From CAIWTU01 sp963815135 (GTDB lineage Bacteria > Desulfobacterota > Desulfuromonadia > Geobacterales > Geobacteraceae): DNA of 64,000 nt. Position 1 is the first letter of the stretch, and each line of letters begins with the position of its first letter. Shown here one piece after another: positions 8,340 through 17,818 of this stretch. The notes under the pieces are model-generated. The model did not search any database and was not told the DNA's origin. It worked only from the letters and a program-made list of their open reading frames with translations. The position numbers were made by a program, and so were the translations under genes. The DNA lies in assembly GCA_963815135.1 (NCBI GenBank), contig CAWFFO010000007.1, positions 62,001 through 126,000 on the forward strand, given 5' to 3'.

Positions 8340-8723
8340 AAAAACTCCGTATTATATTAAATGGCTGCTTGTGAACTCGATTAATGTCTATCCGGTTTTT
8401 CTAAAGGTTAATGGAAAGGTCTGAAACAAGTCAAGCGCTTATGCTGAATGACACACCTGTGAGCAATCCAGTCTATGTTACCGGGTTGCTGCGGCAGAGC
8501 ATGCCTGGCTTCGTCGCTTTCAATAATATTTTACGGTTTATTCAAGGAAAAGGGAAAGGGCTGCCCCGTAAAGGGAGGGACTTTACGGGGCAAGAAAGAG
8601 GAGGAATCGATTCATATATATATTAAAATATAACGAAATACAAGCAAAAAATATTGATCCGCAATTCTGTCCTTCTCCCTACATTTACAGGTTCCCGGCA
8701 GTTTTTCATGATTTGATGTTTTA
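8340..8723. other. Intergenic spacer with a perfect 11-bp hairpin
   Basis: Between divergent ttcA and the lipoprotein gene. A perfect inverted repeat GCCCCGTAAAG (8563-8573) / CTTTACGGGGC (8581-8591) encloses the loop GGAGGGA. There is no T-run on the plus strand and only a broken pyrimidine tract on the minus strand, so it is not a clear terminator. A 71-aa frame here has no ribosome site and is not called. Confidence 0.45.
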
Positions 8724-8752
8724 TTGACAAATCAAGGGAGCTACTCTATTCT
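8724..8752 (+). promoter_or_regulatory. Sigma-70 promoter for the 8848 lipoprotein gene
   Basis: TTGACA at 8724-8729, 17-nt spacer, TATTCT at 8747-8752. It predicts a leader of about 90 nt before the ATG at 8848. Confidence 0.6.
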
Positions 8753-8847
8753 TCCAATGCCTGAGGAACCGCCTTTTTAAACCGGAATATTATCATCAGG
8801 CTCTTTGCAGTCGGGAAGAGCACGCATATAATTGTTACGGAGGGATT

Positions 8848-9192
8848 ATGAAAAAGCTCTGGTTGATTGTATCGATTCTTTTGTTGTCCGGATGTGCCGG
8901 TGTGTTCGGTGAAAAGAGTGCGCTCATCGAAGTGGGCAACCCTGACCAGCTTCAGGATTGCCGGTTTTTGAAGAGTTTTGCCGGACCTGCAAGTGATCGG
9001 ATGTGGGGAACGCCGTATATTGGTGATTTCAAAAATAAGGCTATTGAAGAAGCGGAAAAAATTGGCGCTACGCATTTTTTGTGGAGATCCGTTTCCGATG
9101 GAATAGAATTTATTCCTGTCCTGAAAGCTTATAAATGCCCGCCTAATTCGGAAGCCTTCAGAATCCGGGATGAAAACGGCGATGAAGAATGA
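8848..9192 (+). CDS. Small lipoprotein, DUF4156-like
   Basis: 114 aa with GGAGGG before the ATG. Lipoprotein signal MKKLWLIVSILLLSGCAG with Cys at residue 16. The pattern of a conserved CRFLKSF region, then AIEEAEKIGATHFLW and a final Cys, resembles small DUF4156-type lipoproteins. Likely attached to the outer membrane. Function unknown. It stands 38 bp before the ROK kinase and may be cotranscribed with it. Confidence 0.75.
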   Translation: MKKLWLIVSILLLSGCAGVFGEKSALIEVGNPDQLQDCRFLKSFAGPASDRMWGTPYIGDFKNKAIEEAEKIGATHFLWRSVSDGIEFIPVLKAYKCPPNSEAFRIRDENGDEE

Positions 9193-9230
9193 TCTGCTGC
9201 AGTCCCGAACAGTCTTTGAATTGAATCGCT

Positions 9231-10124
9231 ATGACCCCATTCAGAATAGGCGTTGACCTGGGCGGAACAAAAACGGAAGGTTTGCTGCTCGACCCGGACG
9301 GAAATGAAGTTTTCCGATTGAGAGTCCCGAGCCCGACAGAAAAGGGCTATGAGGCCGTTCTCACGACACTTCATGGCCTGCTCCTCGAATTGCTGGGAAA
9401 GGTTCCGGGAAATGATAACTGCACTATCGGTATAGGAATTCCCGGCTCGATAAATCCCGGCACACAACTCGTGCAGAATGCAAATTCAATCTGCCTGATC
9501 GGTCGTTCCCTGCAACTGGATATCGAAAAACTTCTCGCCAGGAAAGTCGGAATGGAAAACGACGCCAACTGCTTCACCCTTGCTGAATGCAAATGGGGCG
9601 CGGCGCGTGGATACGACCTGGTTTTCGGAGTTATCATGGGAACCGGATGCGGTGGGGGCATTTCCATCAACGGCCATATCCGCGAAGGAAACAATCGCAT
9701 TGCGGGTGAATGGGGCCACTTTTCGCTGGACCCCGATGGTGCGCCCTGCTACTGCGGCAACCGGGGCTGTATCGAGACGAAAATAAGCGGCTCCGGCGTG
9801 GAGGCCGCTTTTTTTGCGGCCCATGGGAGAAAGCTTTCCATGCGGGAGATTGTCGCAGGCCACCGCCAAGGGGATGTCGCGTGTCGTGCCGTTTTCAGGC
9901 AGTTCCTGGACGATTTCGGCAGATGCCTGGGTGGACTGATTTCCATTCTTGACCCCGATGCCGTGGTCCTGGGGGGAGGCTTGTCCAATATAGAAGAATT
10001 GTACGGGGAAGGCACCGATCTGGTCAGGCGTTATGCATTCCATGAGATGGTTCGGACTCCCATATTGCGAAATGCGCTCGGTGATTCCGCGGGGGTGTTC
10101 GGAGCGGCCTGGATCGGTTTGTAA
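9231..10124 (+). CDS. ROK family sugar kinase
   Basis: 297 aa. N-terminal phosphate-binding loop RIGVDLGGTKTEGLLLD; catalytic region with ENDANCFTLAE near residue 107; second phosphate loop GVIMGTGCGGGI near 130; GEWGHFSL; zinc-binding ROK motif CYCGNRGCIET near 175; adenosine-binding segment VVLGGGLSN near 245. ROK kinases of this length phosphorylate glucose, fructose/mannose or N-acetyl sugars; the GEWGH and CIET pattern fits fructokinase/Mak or NagK type enzymes, but the sugar cannot be fixed from sequence. Cytoplasmic. Ribosome site is weak, so the start may be imprecise by a few codons. Confidence 0.87.
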   Translation: MTPFRIGVDLGGTKTEGLLLDPDGNEVFRLRVPSPTEKGYEAVLTTLHGLLLELLGKVPGNDNCTIGIGIPGSINPGTQLVQNANSICLIGRSLQLDIEKLLARKVGMENDANCFTLAECKWGAARGYDLVFGVIMGTGCGGGISINGHIREGNNRIAGEWGHFSLDPDGAPCYCGNRGCIETKISGSGVEAAFFAAHGRKLSMREIVAGHRQGDVACRAVFRQFLDDFGRCLGGLISILDPDAVVLGGGLSNIEELYGEGTDLVRRYAFHEMVRTPILRNALGDSAGVFGAAWIGL

Positions 10125-10146
10125 TGGGATAATCATCGGCTATAAT
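10119..10146 (+). promoter_or_regulatory. Sigma-70 promoter ahead of the 10175 lipoprotein
   Basis: TTGTAA at 10119-10124, a 16-nt spacer and a perfect TATAAT at 10141-10146. The -35 box overlaps the stop codon of the ROK gene. Confidence 0.6.
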
Positions 10147-10174
10147 ATAGGTAAAAGCGGAGCGTGCCTGGCCG

Positions 10175-10807
10175 ATGAAACCCGATAAATTTCCCAGATC
10201 AGCTATTGCATTTCCAGCAGGGACAGGCAAAACCTGCCTTCCCCCCAGGAGATATTTCCCGGTTATTCTTCTCTGCTTCTTTTTGATATTGCAAGGTTGT
10301 GCTTCTCTCCTCCCCTCATCGAAAGATGTCACTAATTCGCGTTGGAACAGTTTCGATCAAGCCAAATCCGCATACGAAAAGATTGTCCCTAACAGGACCA
10401 CCTTTGAGGATCTGAAGGATCTCGGCTTCAATCCTGATAACACTCCCAACATTACAATCATGAACTACCTTGAAGTTGCCAAGGCTGTCCAGCCCATAAG
10501 GAAGGAAGATCTGGACAACGGGCTGGCGGTTTGCCTTGATGCCAAAGATGCCTGCCGGGCATATCAATTCGGACTTAAGAACATCAACGGTAAACGATAC
10601 GGTAACTTCTGGCTTGACCTGTTGAACTTCAGAAGGAACACCAGGCTGACCGGATGGAAATTCAACTCCCTGATCGTCATAGTCAACGATATCGTTACAT
10701 ATAAAGTCTGGAGCGGGAATCCTCAAGTGGAGGAGACATTGGAGCAGAAAAACCCGCTGGGTCCTTTCCAGGACGCTGCAACAGTGCGTCTGTTGATACC
10801 ATATTGA
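10175..10807 (+). CDS. Lipoprotein of unknown function
   Basis: 210 aa. A lipobox, LILQGC, sits at about residues 37-42 after a hydrophobic stretch (FPVILLCFFLI), but the n-region before it is unusually long (~27 residues) and no internal start codon is available, so the annotated start is uncertain. The mature part is soluble: TTFEDLKDLGFNPDNTPN resembles repeats found in SmpA/OmlA-like small outer-membrane lipoproteins, and WKFNSLIVIVNDIVTYKVW gives a beta-strand-rich end. Likely outer-membrane anchored. Not assignable further. A strong promoter precedes it. Confidence 0.72.
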   Translation: MKPDKFPRSAIAFPAGTGKTCLPPRRYFPVILLCFFLILQGCASLLPSSKDVTNSRWNSFDQAKSAYEKIVPNRTTFEDLKDLGFNPDNTPNITIMNYLEVAKAVQPIRKEDLDNGLAVCLDAKDACRAYQFGLKNINGKRYGNFWLDLLNFRRNTRLTGWKFNSLIVIVNDIVTYKVWSGNPQVEETLEQKNPLGPFQDAATVRLLIPY

Positions 10808-10831
10808 TCCCTTGCTATTCCCCCATAGTGC

Positions 10832-13447
10832 ATGCGTGTTGAATTACTTTTCAGGTTGAAGTGCCCCGCCAAAGGTAGTATCTTCAAGCTAATGAAACGC
10901 CTATTCTCGGAAAATGCAATCCTCAGGATGAGGGAGGAAATCGCCGATGCCGGCGGCAACGAGGTCTTTTTTCTCGGCCGCACGGATGAAGCGAAGGTTG
11001 TCGTGGAAGTGGAGACTCTGGCCCGCGGCAACAGGGATATGGTCGCGGCGATTATGATCGCCGCCTCTTTCGGCGACGTGGTCATTCACAACCATCCATC
11101 GGGCCATCTTACCCCCTCTCGCGCTGACCTGGAGATTGCTTCCGTCCTTGGCAACCAGGGTGTCGGTTTTTATATCACGGACAACCGGGTGGAGCGCTGC
11201 TACCAGGCGGTGAACCCGTTTGCCCGCAAGTCTGTGGAACTCCTTTCCTATCCGGAAATCGAACGGTTTTTCGCCCCCGGCGGAACATTAGCGGAAAAAC
11301 TTAAAGGCTTTGAATACCGGGAAGAGCAGACCCGTATGGCCTTTGCCGCCGCTGAAGCCTTCAATGAAGACCGTGTTGCGGTGATCGAAGCCGGAACCGG
11401 GACGGGAAAGTCACTTGCCTATCTCCTTCCGTCCATTCTGTGGGCCACCCGCAACAGGCAGCGGGTGGTAATCTCGACAAACACCATAAACCTCCAGGAA
11501 CAGTTGACCAGGAAAGATATACCTTTTCTGAAGAAAAAGGCAGGGATCGAATTCAAAGCGGTACTGGTCAAGGGTCGGAGCAATTACCTCTGCCTCAGGA
11601 AGCTCGACGGCGTCGAGAGGGAACCCTCGCTGTTCAAGGATGATCCGGCGGCCGACGAGCTCCAGGAGATACTTGCCTGGAGCAGGAAAACCGATGACGG
11701 TTGCCGCAGCGACCTGAGTTTCATCCCCCGTGAGGAAATCTGGGAGGAAGTCTGTTGCGAAGCCGACCAGTGCGGACGGGTGAAATGCCCCAGGTACGGG
11801 GCTTGCTTTTTTTACAAGGCCAGGCGCGAGGCATCCAGCGCGGACATCCTGGTGGTAAACCATGCCCTCCTTCTCGCGGACGTCTCCCTGCGCCGCGAGA
11901 CGGGATATGAATCATCGGCCATTCTTCCTCCCTTCGACCGGCTCGTGTTCGATGAGGGGCACCATCTGGAGGACGTTTCGACAAGTTTCTTCTCCGCCAG
12001 GATCTCCCGCAGCGCCCTGCTGAAAATCCTGGGCCGCCTTCAGCATCCCCGCAAGGCGCAGAGGGGAATCCTTCCACAGCTTTCCGCGCAGCTTTCCAGG
12101 GAGGTGCCGGATGAACTGGACAGCCTGTACATGGAGATCGCCGCCATCCTGGAAACCCGGCTCCTCCCCGGAAAAACTTCACTTGCCGACTCCATTACCC
12201 GACTGCTGGACTCGATTGCCCTGGATCTCTATAGCTACCTGAAAATAGGCTCGAAGAAAAGCGAGGAACGGAAGCTCCGCCTCACTGCCGATGTCTACGC
12301 ATCCCCTTTCTGGAGAGAAGCCGAAGAGAAGGTGCGCCAGTTGGCGAAGGATATTGCCGGGTATGCTCTTGCCATGAAGGATTTCATGGGTGCATGTGAC
12401 AGGTTGCCTCCGCGTGTCCTGGAAAAGCTGGCGGGCAATCTCCTGGATTTGAAGGGAATCAGGGGAAGGCTGCAGGGTGCGGCGGAGAGCCTTGGTTTCT
12501 TTACGCTCCGGGAAGAGGGCGTCTGCCACTGGTTCGAAGTGAAAAACAGCGGCAAGGGTATGATTATTCGCCTCTGCTCGTCACCGGTCGAGGTCGCTGA
12601 ATCGATCAAGTCGGTGATACTCGACAAATTCAGGACCGTCATCGTGACTTCCGCCACCTTGGCCGTGGGCGACAAATTCGATTACCTGGAAAAGAGGACG
12701 GGCATCGGTCTTCTGGACCGGGAGCGGGTCAGGGAACTTCTGCTCGCCTCTCCCTTCGATTATGCAAACCAGGCCGTGGTCGCAATTCCTTCCGATATGC
12801 CGGAACCGACGGATACCGCTTTCGAAGCAGCCCTCAGGGAACGTCTCCTGAGGGCTCTTGCCATTTCCCGCGGACATGCCTTTGTCCTGTTCACTTCCTA
12901 TGACCTGCTGGTGAGGACCTATGGAGCGCTGCGACCTTCCCTTATGGAACTCGGCCTCACACCGATGCGCCAGGGGGAGATGAACCGCCATATGCTGTTG
13001 AATCTTTTCAGGAAAGAGAAAAACGGCGTCCTGTTCGGTACGGATTCTTTCTGGGAAGGGGTCGACGTGCAGGGGAAGAACCTGGAGATGGTCGTGATCA
13101 CCCGCCTTCCGTTCAGGGTGCCGACGGAACCGATTCACCAGGCGCGAGCGGAACATATTGCTGCCAATGGCGGTGATCCGTTTATGGAATATACAGTTCC
13201 CCAGGCGGTGATCAAATTCAAACAGGGATTCGGAAGGCTGATCAGGAGCCGGGACGACCGTGGCGTGGTGCTCATTCTCGACCGAAGGGTGTCTTCCAAA
13301 GGTTATGGCAGGTACTTTATCAAATCCCTGCCGCGGGCCGGTATCATTTCTGGCCGATCGGAAGAAGTTTTCCCTGCCATGGAAAGGTTCTTCGCCGATA
13401 TGGTCGGCTCGAACGAGATGGACGCCCCAGCGGAGGCAGGGGCATGA
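10832..13447 (+). CDS. JAMM (RadC-like) domain fused to a DinG/XPD-type helicase
   Basis: 871 aa from 10832, or 851 aa from the ATG at 10892; neither has a good ribosome site. Residues ~40-125 carry a JAMM/RadC-like module: Glu44 in GGNEVFFLG and HNHPSGHLTPSRAD (His86, His88, Asp99), the canonical HxHx10D zinc motif. A DinG-type superfamily 2 helicase follows: Walker A AGTGTGKS at 187-194, Cys residues around 249-330 (NYLCLRKL, CCEADQCGRVKC, YGACFF) placed like the XPD/DinG Fe-S cluster, DEGH Walker B in LVFDEGHHLED, and C-terminal motifs VIVTSATLAVG, GTDSFWEGVDV and QGFGRLIRS. It probably unwinds 5'-overhang DNA or R-loops. The role of the JAMM module, cleavage or protein binding, is unknown. 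Confidence 0.88.
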   Translation: MRVELLFRLKCPAKGSIFKLMKRLFSENAILRMREEIADAGGNEVFFLGRTDEAKVVVEVETLARGNRDMVAAIMIAASFGDVVIHNHPSGHLTPSRADLEIASVLGNQGVGFYITDNRVERCYQAVNPFARKSVELLSYPEIERFFAPGGTLAEKLKGFEYREEQTRMAFAAAEAFNEDRVAVIEAGTGTGKSLAYLLPSILWATRNRQRVVISTNTINLQEQLTRKDIPFLKKKAGIEFKAVLVKGRSNYLCLRKLDGVEREPSLFKDDPAADELQEILAWSRKTDDGCRSDLSFIPREEIWEEVCCEADQCGRVKCPRYGACFFYKARREASSADILVVNHALLLADVSLRRETGYESSAILPPFDRLVFDEGHHLEDVSTSFFSARISRSALLKILGRLQHPRKAQRGILPQLSAQLSREVPDELDSLYMEIAAILETRLLPGKTSLADSITRLLDSIALDLYSYLKIGSKKSEERKLRLTADVYASPFWREAEEKVRQLAKDIAGYALAMKDFMGACDRLPPRVLEKLAGNLLDLKGIRGRLQGAAESLGFFTLREEGVCHWFEVKNSGKGMIIRLCSSPVEVAESIKSVILDKFRTVIVTSATLAVGDKFDYLEKRTGIGLLDRERVRELLLASPFDYANQAVVAIPSDMPEPTDTAFEAALRERLLRALAISRGHAFVLFTSYDLLVRTYGALRPSLMELGLTPMRQGEMNRHMLLNLFRKEKNGVLFGTDSFWEGVDVQGKNLEMVVITRLPFRVPTEPIHQARAEHIAANGGDPFMEYTVPQAVIKFKQGFGRLIRSRDDRGVVLILDRRVSSKGYGRYFIKSLPRAGIISGRSEEVFPAMERFFADMVGSNEMDAPAEAGA

Positions 13448-13465
13448 TGGCGGGTTCTTGCGGGA

Positions 13466-13493
13466 TTGACCGTAAGGACTTCTCGGTTATAAT
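13466..13493 (+). promoter_or_regulatory. Sigma-70 promoter of the znu-like operon
   Basis: TTGACC at 13466-13471, 16-nt spacer and perfect TATAAT at 13488-13493. It lies about 40 nt ahead of the chosen start at 13536. Confidence 0.7.
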
Positions 13494-13535
13494 AGATTGT
13501 CGGTAATAATGAATAAAACTGAAGGGACACCGGTC

Positions 13536-14447
13536 ATGAAACGAACTACCACAGCTGTCATTTTTGTCTTTCTTTCGGTGCTGCTGCTTTCCTGCACGGC
13601 TTTTGCCTCGGGCAAACCGTTACATGTCACGGCTTCGATCTTTCCCCTGGCGGATATGGTCCGGCAGGTGGGTGGAAACAGGGTAGATGTCACGACCCTG
13701 CTGCCGGCCGGAGCGAGCCCTCACACTTTTGCCCCGTCCGTTTCAACTATGCGCGGCATTGCCGAAACCCGCCTCTATGTGAGAGTGGGGGCAGGGCTGG
13801 ATGCATGGGGTGACAAGCTCCTTGCCGCCGCCGGACGCCCACCGCTCGTTGTGACGGTTACGGAAGGAGTCCCCCTGCTGAGTATAGCCGAACGTGAACT
13901 GGTTCAGGATGGTGAAGCGCATCACCACGAGGGGGGAAATCCGCATATCTGGCTCGATCCGATAATCGTCAGGGATCATATCGTGCCGCAGATTGTTAAT
14001 GCGCTGAGCGTCCTGAGCCCCGGGGACGCGAAGTATTTCAAAACCAACGGCAGGATATTTGCCGCGGAACTGACTGCTCTCGACCTGGAATTCAGGGCAA
14101 CGGTAAATACCCTTCCAAAGCGCGATTTCATAGCAATTCATGGAGCATGGTCTTATATGGCAAGGAGATACGGACTTCTGCAGATTGCGGCTGTGGAACC
14201 TTTCCCGGGCAAGGAGCCTTCCGCCAAGTATATTGCCGCCCTGATCCGCATGGCAAGAAAATCGGGAGTGACTGCAATATTCGCCGAGCCCCAGCTCTCG
14301 GGCAAAGCCGCCGGGGTAATCGCAGCCGAAGTGAAGGGACATGTCCTGGTTCTCGATCCGCTCGGGGGGGAGTCGCTTCCGGGCAGGAACAGCTACCTGT
14401 CACTGATGCGGTATGATCTTTCGATTATCGCGCGGGGGATGAGATGA
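13536..14447 (+). CDS. znuA: Metal ABC transporter substrate-binding protein (ZnuA/TroA family)
   Basis: 303 aa from the ATG at 13536 (GAAGGGA upstream); an upstream in-frame TTG would place the promoter inside the gene. Signal peptide MKRTTTAVIFVFLSVLLLSCTAFA. TroA-fold metal ligands: His in PAGASPHTFAPS, a short His-rich loop AHHHEG followed by NPHIWLDP, His in FIAIHGAWSYMARRYGL and a C-terminal Asp region VLVLDPLGG. It captures Zn2+ or Mn2+ in the periplasm. The His-rich loop is much shorter than in E. coli ZnuA, so the metal is not certain. First gene of a three-gene operon. Confidence 0.88.
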   Translation: MKRTTTAVIFVFLSVLLLSCTAFASGKPLHVTASIFPLADMVRQVGGNRVDVTTLLPAGASPHTFAPSVSTMRGIAETRLYVRVGAGLDAWGDKLLAAAGRPPLVVTVTEGVPLLSIAERELVQDGEAHHHEGGNPHIWLDPIIVRDHIVPQIVNALSVLSPGDAKYFKTNGRIFAAELTALDLEFRATVNTLPKRDFIAIHGAWSYMARRYGLLQIAAVEPFPGKEPSAKYIAALIRMARKSGVTAIFAEPQLSGKAAGVIAAEVKGHVLVLDPLGGESLPGRNSYLSLMRYDLSIIARGMR

Positions 14448-15220
14448 CAAGTATTGGAATCGCTCCGGTTATCGACCTGGACAAGGTGAGTGTAGCCATG
14501 GATGGCCATCTCATCCTGGAAGATATCACATTGTCTGTGGAACCCGGTCGTTTCGTGGGTATAATCGGCCCCAACGGGGCCGGGAAAACAACCCTGCTGA
14601 AGGTGATACTGGGGCTTCTGCAGCCGACTTCAGGGGAGGTCAGGCTGTTCGGAATGAATCCCTCGCAGACCCTCAGGAAGAGGAATTACATCGGTTATGT
14701 CCCGCAGCGCAGCGCCCTGGACCGGGACCTTCCCTTTTCGGTAATGGATGTGATCCTGATGGGCAGGGTCGGAGCGATCGGTCCGCTGAAATGGTTTGGC
14801 AAGAAAGACCGGGCGGATGCGGAGAACAACCTGCGTCGGGTGGGGCTTCTGGATTACGCAAACAGACCCATCGGGGACTTGTCCGGCGGACAGATGCAGA
14901 GGGCGCTGATTGCCCGGGCTTTGTCCTGCGGCAATCCGAAGATGCTGATTCTCGACGAGCCGACAGTAGGAGTGGACATCCCCCACCAGCTCGATTTTTA
15001 TAATCTGCTATGCAACCTGCGGGAGGAAATGGGATTGACAATACTGGTGGTGACCCACGAAGTGGCGATAATAAGCAAACATGCGGATCGCATGATCTGT
15101 CTCAACCGTACGATGCATCTTCACTGCAACCCGCTGGAGATGATGCACTATCACGGCCCGGAAGAAATATCCCGGTGCGAATTCGAGCAGTTATTCGGCA
15201 TAGGGAAGGGAGAAACCTGA
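14444..15220 (+). CDS. znuC: Metal ABC transporter ATP-binding protein
   Basis: 258 aa, overlapping the binding-protein gene by 4 nt (ATGA). Standard ABC ATPase: Walker A GPNGAGKTT (~residue 43), Q-loop VPQRSALD, signature LSGGQMQRA (~147), Walker B MLILDEPTVGVD, H-loop VVTHEV. The C-terminal tail (MHLHCNPLEMMHYHGPEEI) contains several His residues, as in other Zn/Mn ATPases. It energises the permease encoded next. Confidence 0.92.
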   Translation: MTSIGIAPVIDLDKVSVAMDGHLILEDITLSVEPGRFVGIIGPNGAGKTTLLKVILGLLQPTSGEVRLFGMNPSQTLRKRNYIGYVPQRSALDRDLPFSVMDVILMGRVGAIGPLKWFGKKDRADAENNLRRVGLLDYANRPIGDLSGGQMQRALIARALSCGNPKMLILDEPTVGVDIPHQLDFYNLLCNLREEMGLTILVVTHEVAIISKHADRMICLNRTMHLHCNPLEMMHYHGPEEISRCEFEQLFGIGKGET

Positions 15221-16053
15221 TGCTAGCGGAGATGTTTTCCTATGACTTCATGCAGCGGGCGTTTGTCGGCGGAATAATCGTCTGTCTCATTTGCTCGTTT
15301 CTGTCATTTTTCGTGGTCCTGAAGCGGCTCAGCTTCATCGGTGTCGGCATATCCCATTCGGCGCTCGGCGGACTTGCACTGGGGGCCATAACCGGCATAA
15401 ATCCCTTTCTCTGCGCCGGGGTTTTTTCCACCCTGGTTTCGTGGGCGATCGGTATCACTTCGAAAAAGGGGAAGGTCAACGAGGATGCGACCATCGGTAT
15501 TTTTTTCTCCGCGTCCATGGCCTTCGGTGTGGTCCTTATCAGTCTTTCCAGGGGATATAAGGCGGATCTCTTTTCGCTGCTGTTCGGCGATATCCTGGCG
15601 ATAACACCGGCGGATATCTGGATGCTTGCCGGATGCGGACTGGCTGTGACCCTGTTTCTGTTTCTGTTGTTCAAGGAACTTCTGGCGATCTCTTTCGATG
15701 AAGAAATTGCACTCATCGGAGGTCTGCCGGTGGGGTTTCTCTACTACGGGCTGCTGACCGCCATGGCGGTTACGGTGATTGCATCGATCAAGGTGGTGGG
15801 CGTAATTCTCGTGGAAGCACTTCTGGTAATTCCCGCGGCAACCGGACTGCTGCTGACCAGGAATTACCGCTGGATGCTGTTTTTCTCAATTGTTACAGGA
15901 CTTTTGTCGGTCCTGGCAGGCCTGGTTCTCTCTTATATTTACGACGTTCCGTCTGGTGCCACCATCGTTCTCTGCGCCGCGGTTATCTTTGCGCTGACCT
16001 TCTTCTTTTCGCCGATGAAAGGTGTGCTGATAAAAAACTTCCGGGGCAGGTAA
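15220..16053 (+). CDS. znuB: Metal ABC transporter permease (ZnuB/MntB family)
   Basis: 277 aa. The start at 15220 overlaps the ATPase stop by one base (TGATG). About eight membrane segments; conserved ABC-3 features include LSFIGVGISHSALGGLALG near residue 37, NEDATIGIFFSASMAFGVV near 87 and VGVILVEALLVIPAATG near 193. Forms the inner-membrane channel with the upstream ATPase and binding protein. A longer frame begins inside the ATPase gene, but the overlapping ATG is the natural start. Confidence 0.92.
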   Translation: MLAEMFSYDFMQRAFVGGIIVCLICSFLSFFVVLKRLSFIGVGISHSALGGLALGAITGINPFLCAGVFSTLVSWAIGITSKKGKVNEDATIGIFFSASMAFGVVLISLSRGYKADLFSLLFGDILAITPADIWMLAGCGLAVTLFLFLLFKELLAISFDEEIALIGGLPVGFLYYGLLTAMAVTVIASIKVVGVILVEALLVIPAATGLLLTRNYRWMLFFSIVTGLLSVLAGLVLSYIYDVPSGATIVLCAAVIFALTFFFSPMKGVLIKNFRGR

Positions 16054-16227
16054 CTGTCCCGATATTAATGTTGAAGGTAGAATTATACCGGTCATCCGGC
16101 AATACCCGGACGATCAGGTCAGGACTATTTCCCATCTGTTGAGTCGTTATTTTTTACCCACAGTCTGCTTCCCTCTGTCAAAGTTGCGCAGGCAACGATG
16201 ACCGGGTCAGCCTTTCAACCCGATTTC

Positions 16228-17818
16228 TTAAATCGAGCTGTGCTCTTTCACGGCGTGGAATGCCAGTTCCTTCCAGTTATCCATTGTATTTTCCAGTCGC
16301 CACTGACTGCCCGCAAGGTACGCCAGGTCTCCCTCACCGTCGGTGTAGAGATTCATCGGCTCCTTCGCCTGGAATTCATCCAGTTTTTTCCTCTCTCCGC
16401 TGATCCAGCGTGCCGCCACGTAACCGACCGTTTCGTAAGCGGTTTTTACCCCGTATTCATACTCCAGACGGTGCATGACCACGTCGAACTGGAGAAGTCC
16501 CACTGCGCCCACGATCCAGTCCGCTCCCATGAGAGGACGGAATACCTGGGTGGTCCCTTCCTCGGCCAGCTGCACCAGTCCTTTTTCCAGTGCCTTGGAC
16601 TTGAGCGGATTGAGCAGCCGGACTTTGCGGAAGTGCTCCGGCGCGAAGTTGGGAATGCCGGTATAATGCAACTCTTCTCCCTGGGTGAAGGTGTCGCCGA
16701 TCTTTATCGTGCCGTGGTTATGGATGCCGATGATGTCGCCGGGAAAGGCTTCTTCGACATTTGTCCGGTCCTGGGCCATGAAGATGGTGGCATTGGCTAT
16801 CTGGACGTCCCGTTCCAGCCTTACATGTCTGACCTTCATCCCCCTGGTGAATTTGCCGGAGCAGATCCGAAAAAAGGCGATCCGGTCCCGGTGGGCCGGG
16901 TCCATGTTGGCCTGGATTTTAAAGGTGAAGCCGGTAAAGGGCTCTTCGTATGGAGAGATACTTCTGCTCACCGTCTGCCGCGGCAGGGGAGAAGGTGCGT
17001 TTTCCACGAAGGTGTCCAGCAGTTGCTGAACGCCGAAGGTGTTGATGGCGCTGCCGAAGAAAACCGGTGTCTGCTGTCCTGCCAGATAAGCCTCCTTTTC
17101 GAATGGATGGATGCCCCTTCCAGGAGTTCCACTTCGTTGCGCAGCTCGTCCACCTGGGAGCCGATCAGTTCATCCAGCCGCGGATCGTCGAGGCCCATCA
17201 CCGTGACATTTCGCCTGTGCCCCGGTCCGCCATCGGGATCGAAAAAGGTGAATTTCCCTTGTATACAGGTGGTAGGTGCCGCGGAAACGCTTGCCCATGC
17301 CGATCGGCCAGGTCATCGGGGCGCACTGGATTTTCAGATTGTTCTCGATATCGTCCAGCAGGTCCAGAGGATCGCGTCCCTTCCCGGTCGAGCTTGTTGA
17401 TGAAGGTCATGATCGGCGTGTTGCGCAGTCGGCAGACCTCCAGCAGTTTCTTGGTCTGGCTCTCCACCCCTTTGACCGAGTCAATCACCATCAGCACCGA
17501 ATCGACAGCGGTTAGGGTGCGGTAGGTATCCTCGGAGAAGTCGTTATGCCCCGGGGTGTCGAGAAGGTTTATCTCGTAATGCCGGTAGTTGAACTTCATG
17601 ACCGAAGAGGTTACCGAGATGCCGCGCTGCTTTTCCATTTCCATCCAGTCGGATGTGGCGTGACGGGCGGCCTTGCGCGCCCGGACCTCACCCGCCTGCT
17701 GGATGGCTCCGCCGAACAGGAGAAGTTTTTCGGTTATGGTGGTTTTGCCGGCGTCCGGGTGGCTGATGATGGCGAAAGTGCGACGGCGTTCTATTTCCTG
17801 CTTATTGTGTTTCTTCAA
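16228..17818 (-). pseudogene. prfC: Peptide chain release factor 3, frameshifted
   Basis: TTG start at 17818 with CAGGAG upstream. Three frames together give a full RF3 (~530 aa): HPDAGKTTITEKLL (P-loop, switch regions SDWMEMEKQRGISVTSS, DTPGHNDF, NKLDREG) in 17818-17390; GLDDPRLDELIGSQVDEL in the middle; and an intact remainder from 17007 to 16228. Breaks include an extra A in GGGACGCGATCC near 17387 and both gain and loss of single bases near 17260 and 17070. RF3 is a GTPase that recycles RF1/RF2. Protein-level conservation is complete across frames, so sequence error is more likely than decay. A small spacer separates it from doxX on the same strand. Confidence 0.85.

Noticed and set aside
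8411..8626. 71-aa plus-strand frame in the ttcA/lipoprotein spacer
   Set aside because: No ribosome site, poor codon bias, and it runs through a perfect hairpin.
16198..17400. 400-aa plus-strand frame
   Set aside because: Antisense to prfC, whose RF3 motifs are unmistakable on the minus strand.
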